Source: Tubulanus polymorphus (taxonomy: Eukaryota > Nemertea > Palaeonemertea > Tubulaniformes > Tubulanidae). Taken from it: a stretch of 64,000 nt of DNA. Position 1 is the first letter of the stretch; every line of letters begins with the position of its first letter. Positions 63,601 through 64,000 of the stretch are shown here, piece by piece. Below the pieces are notes generated by a model, which was not told where the DNA came from, ran no database searches, and saw only the letters and a list, made by a program, of their open reading frames with translations. The stretch spans positions 22,015,210 through 22,079,209 of the forward strand of contig NC_134030.1 in NCBI RefSeq assembly GCF_964204645.1, in the 5' to 3' direction. The position numbers and the translations under genes were made by a program.

Positions 63601-64000
63601 GTAAGTAAATTATACAGTCATCACTTTCTGATTTAATAATCAAATCACAATTAAGTTTGGGATGAAATTAAGTTTCGTTTTCGTTGATGAGAAATCTGAA
63701 GTATGATTAAACCGGTTTAATCTGGATTAGCGGGACACCAGGATGAAATTCATGTAGTTTGAGAAATCCACATTTAAAATCGTATTCCATGAGATACAAG
63801 TTAATTGTTTGATAAAGATTAGTAACTGAATCAAATCTGGATTAAACTGATCTTGATTCAATAAGCTTGTTTGTATTTAATGTTCTAATCTCTACTGAAC
63901 AGTATCATCAACAATGTTTGATAATATATAATGAAATCACTCACTAAGAATAAAAAGAGTGCGAAATGTTTCCTTATAAAGTTTCCTAGATAATATTCGT
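63601..64000 (+). other. Intron after exon 69 of copy B, runs off the window
   Basis: It matches the start of the window (1-300) and 38333-38590, so the terminal exon of copy B is expected a little over 1 kb to the right. Confidence 0.7.

Overview
The window looks like nuclear DNA of an invertebrate animal. It is AT-rich, its genes are split by many GT-AG introns, it holds immunoglobulin (Ig) receptor exons, and it carries tRNA-derived SINEs, non-LTR and Penelope-like fragments, hAT-type and other inverted-repeat elements and long (AT)n tracts. A lophotrochozoan such as a mollusc is my guess only. No rRNA gene, intact tRNA gene, CRISPR array or operon was seen. All gene models come from reading splice sites and phases by eye and from comparing the copies inside the window; there is no RNA evidence.

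Layout: the locus is a head-to-tail tandem array with a period of about 37-38 kb and two alternating receptor genes. (1) 1-3180: last intron, last exon and 3' UTR of an upstream large receptor (copy 0). (2) 4772-8129: small receptor copy A. (3) 10958-39240: large receptor copy A, complete, about 70 exons. (4) 41934-45364: small receptor copy B. (5) 48489 to beyond the right edge: large receptor copy B, incomplete at its 3' end. Between the genes lie a SINE, 19-bp repeats, foldback elements and, in front of the two large genes, unrelated 5' flanks.

The small receptor (361 aa) has a signal peptide, one Ig domain, one membrane helix and a tail with seven 14-residue tyrosine repeats of YxxM and YxN type, as expected for SH2 docking (PI3K p85 and Grb2 classes). 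The large receptor has a signal peptide, four Ig-like exons, one membrane helix, a Cys-rich juxtamembrane region and a very long cytoplasmic tail. In copy A that tail is cut into 63 small exons (18-156 nt, mean about 52). Every one is a multiple of three and has phase-1 introns on both sides, so any subset can be skipped or duplicated without losing frame. The tail is built from recurring exon modules, and a 6.5-kb block of about 15 exons is tandemly duplicated inside copy A. Copy B lacks 40 of these exons, with a LINE fragment at the breakpoint, and still stays in frame.

Divergence between large copies A and B falls steeply from the outermost Ig domain (about 22 of 95 residues) to the membrane helix (none). 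This pattern, with the tandem array, recombination tracts and signalling tails, is what one would expect of a polymorphic self/non-self or immune recognition complex. That role is inference. The new element here is the combination of an Ig receptor family with a micro-exon, phase-locked, modular cytoplasmic tail.
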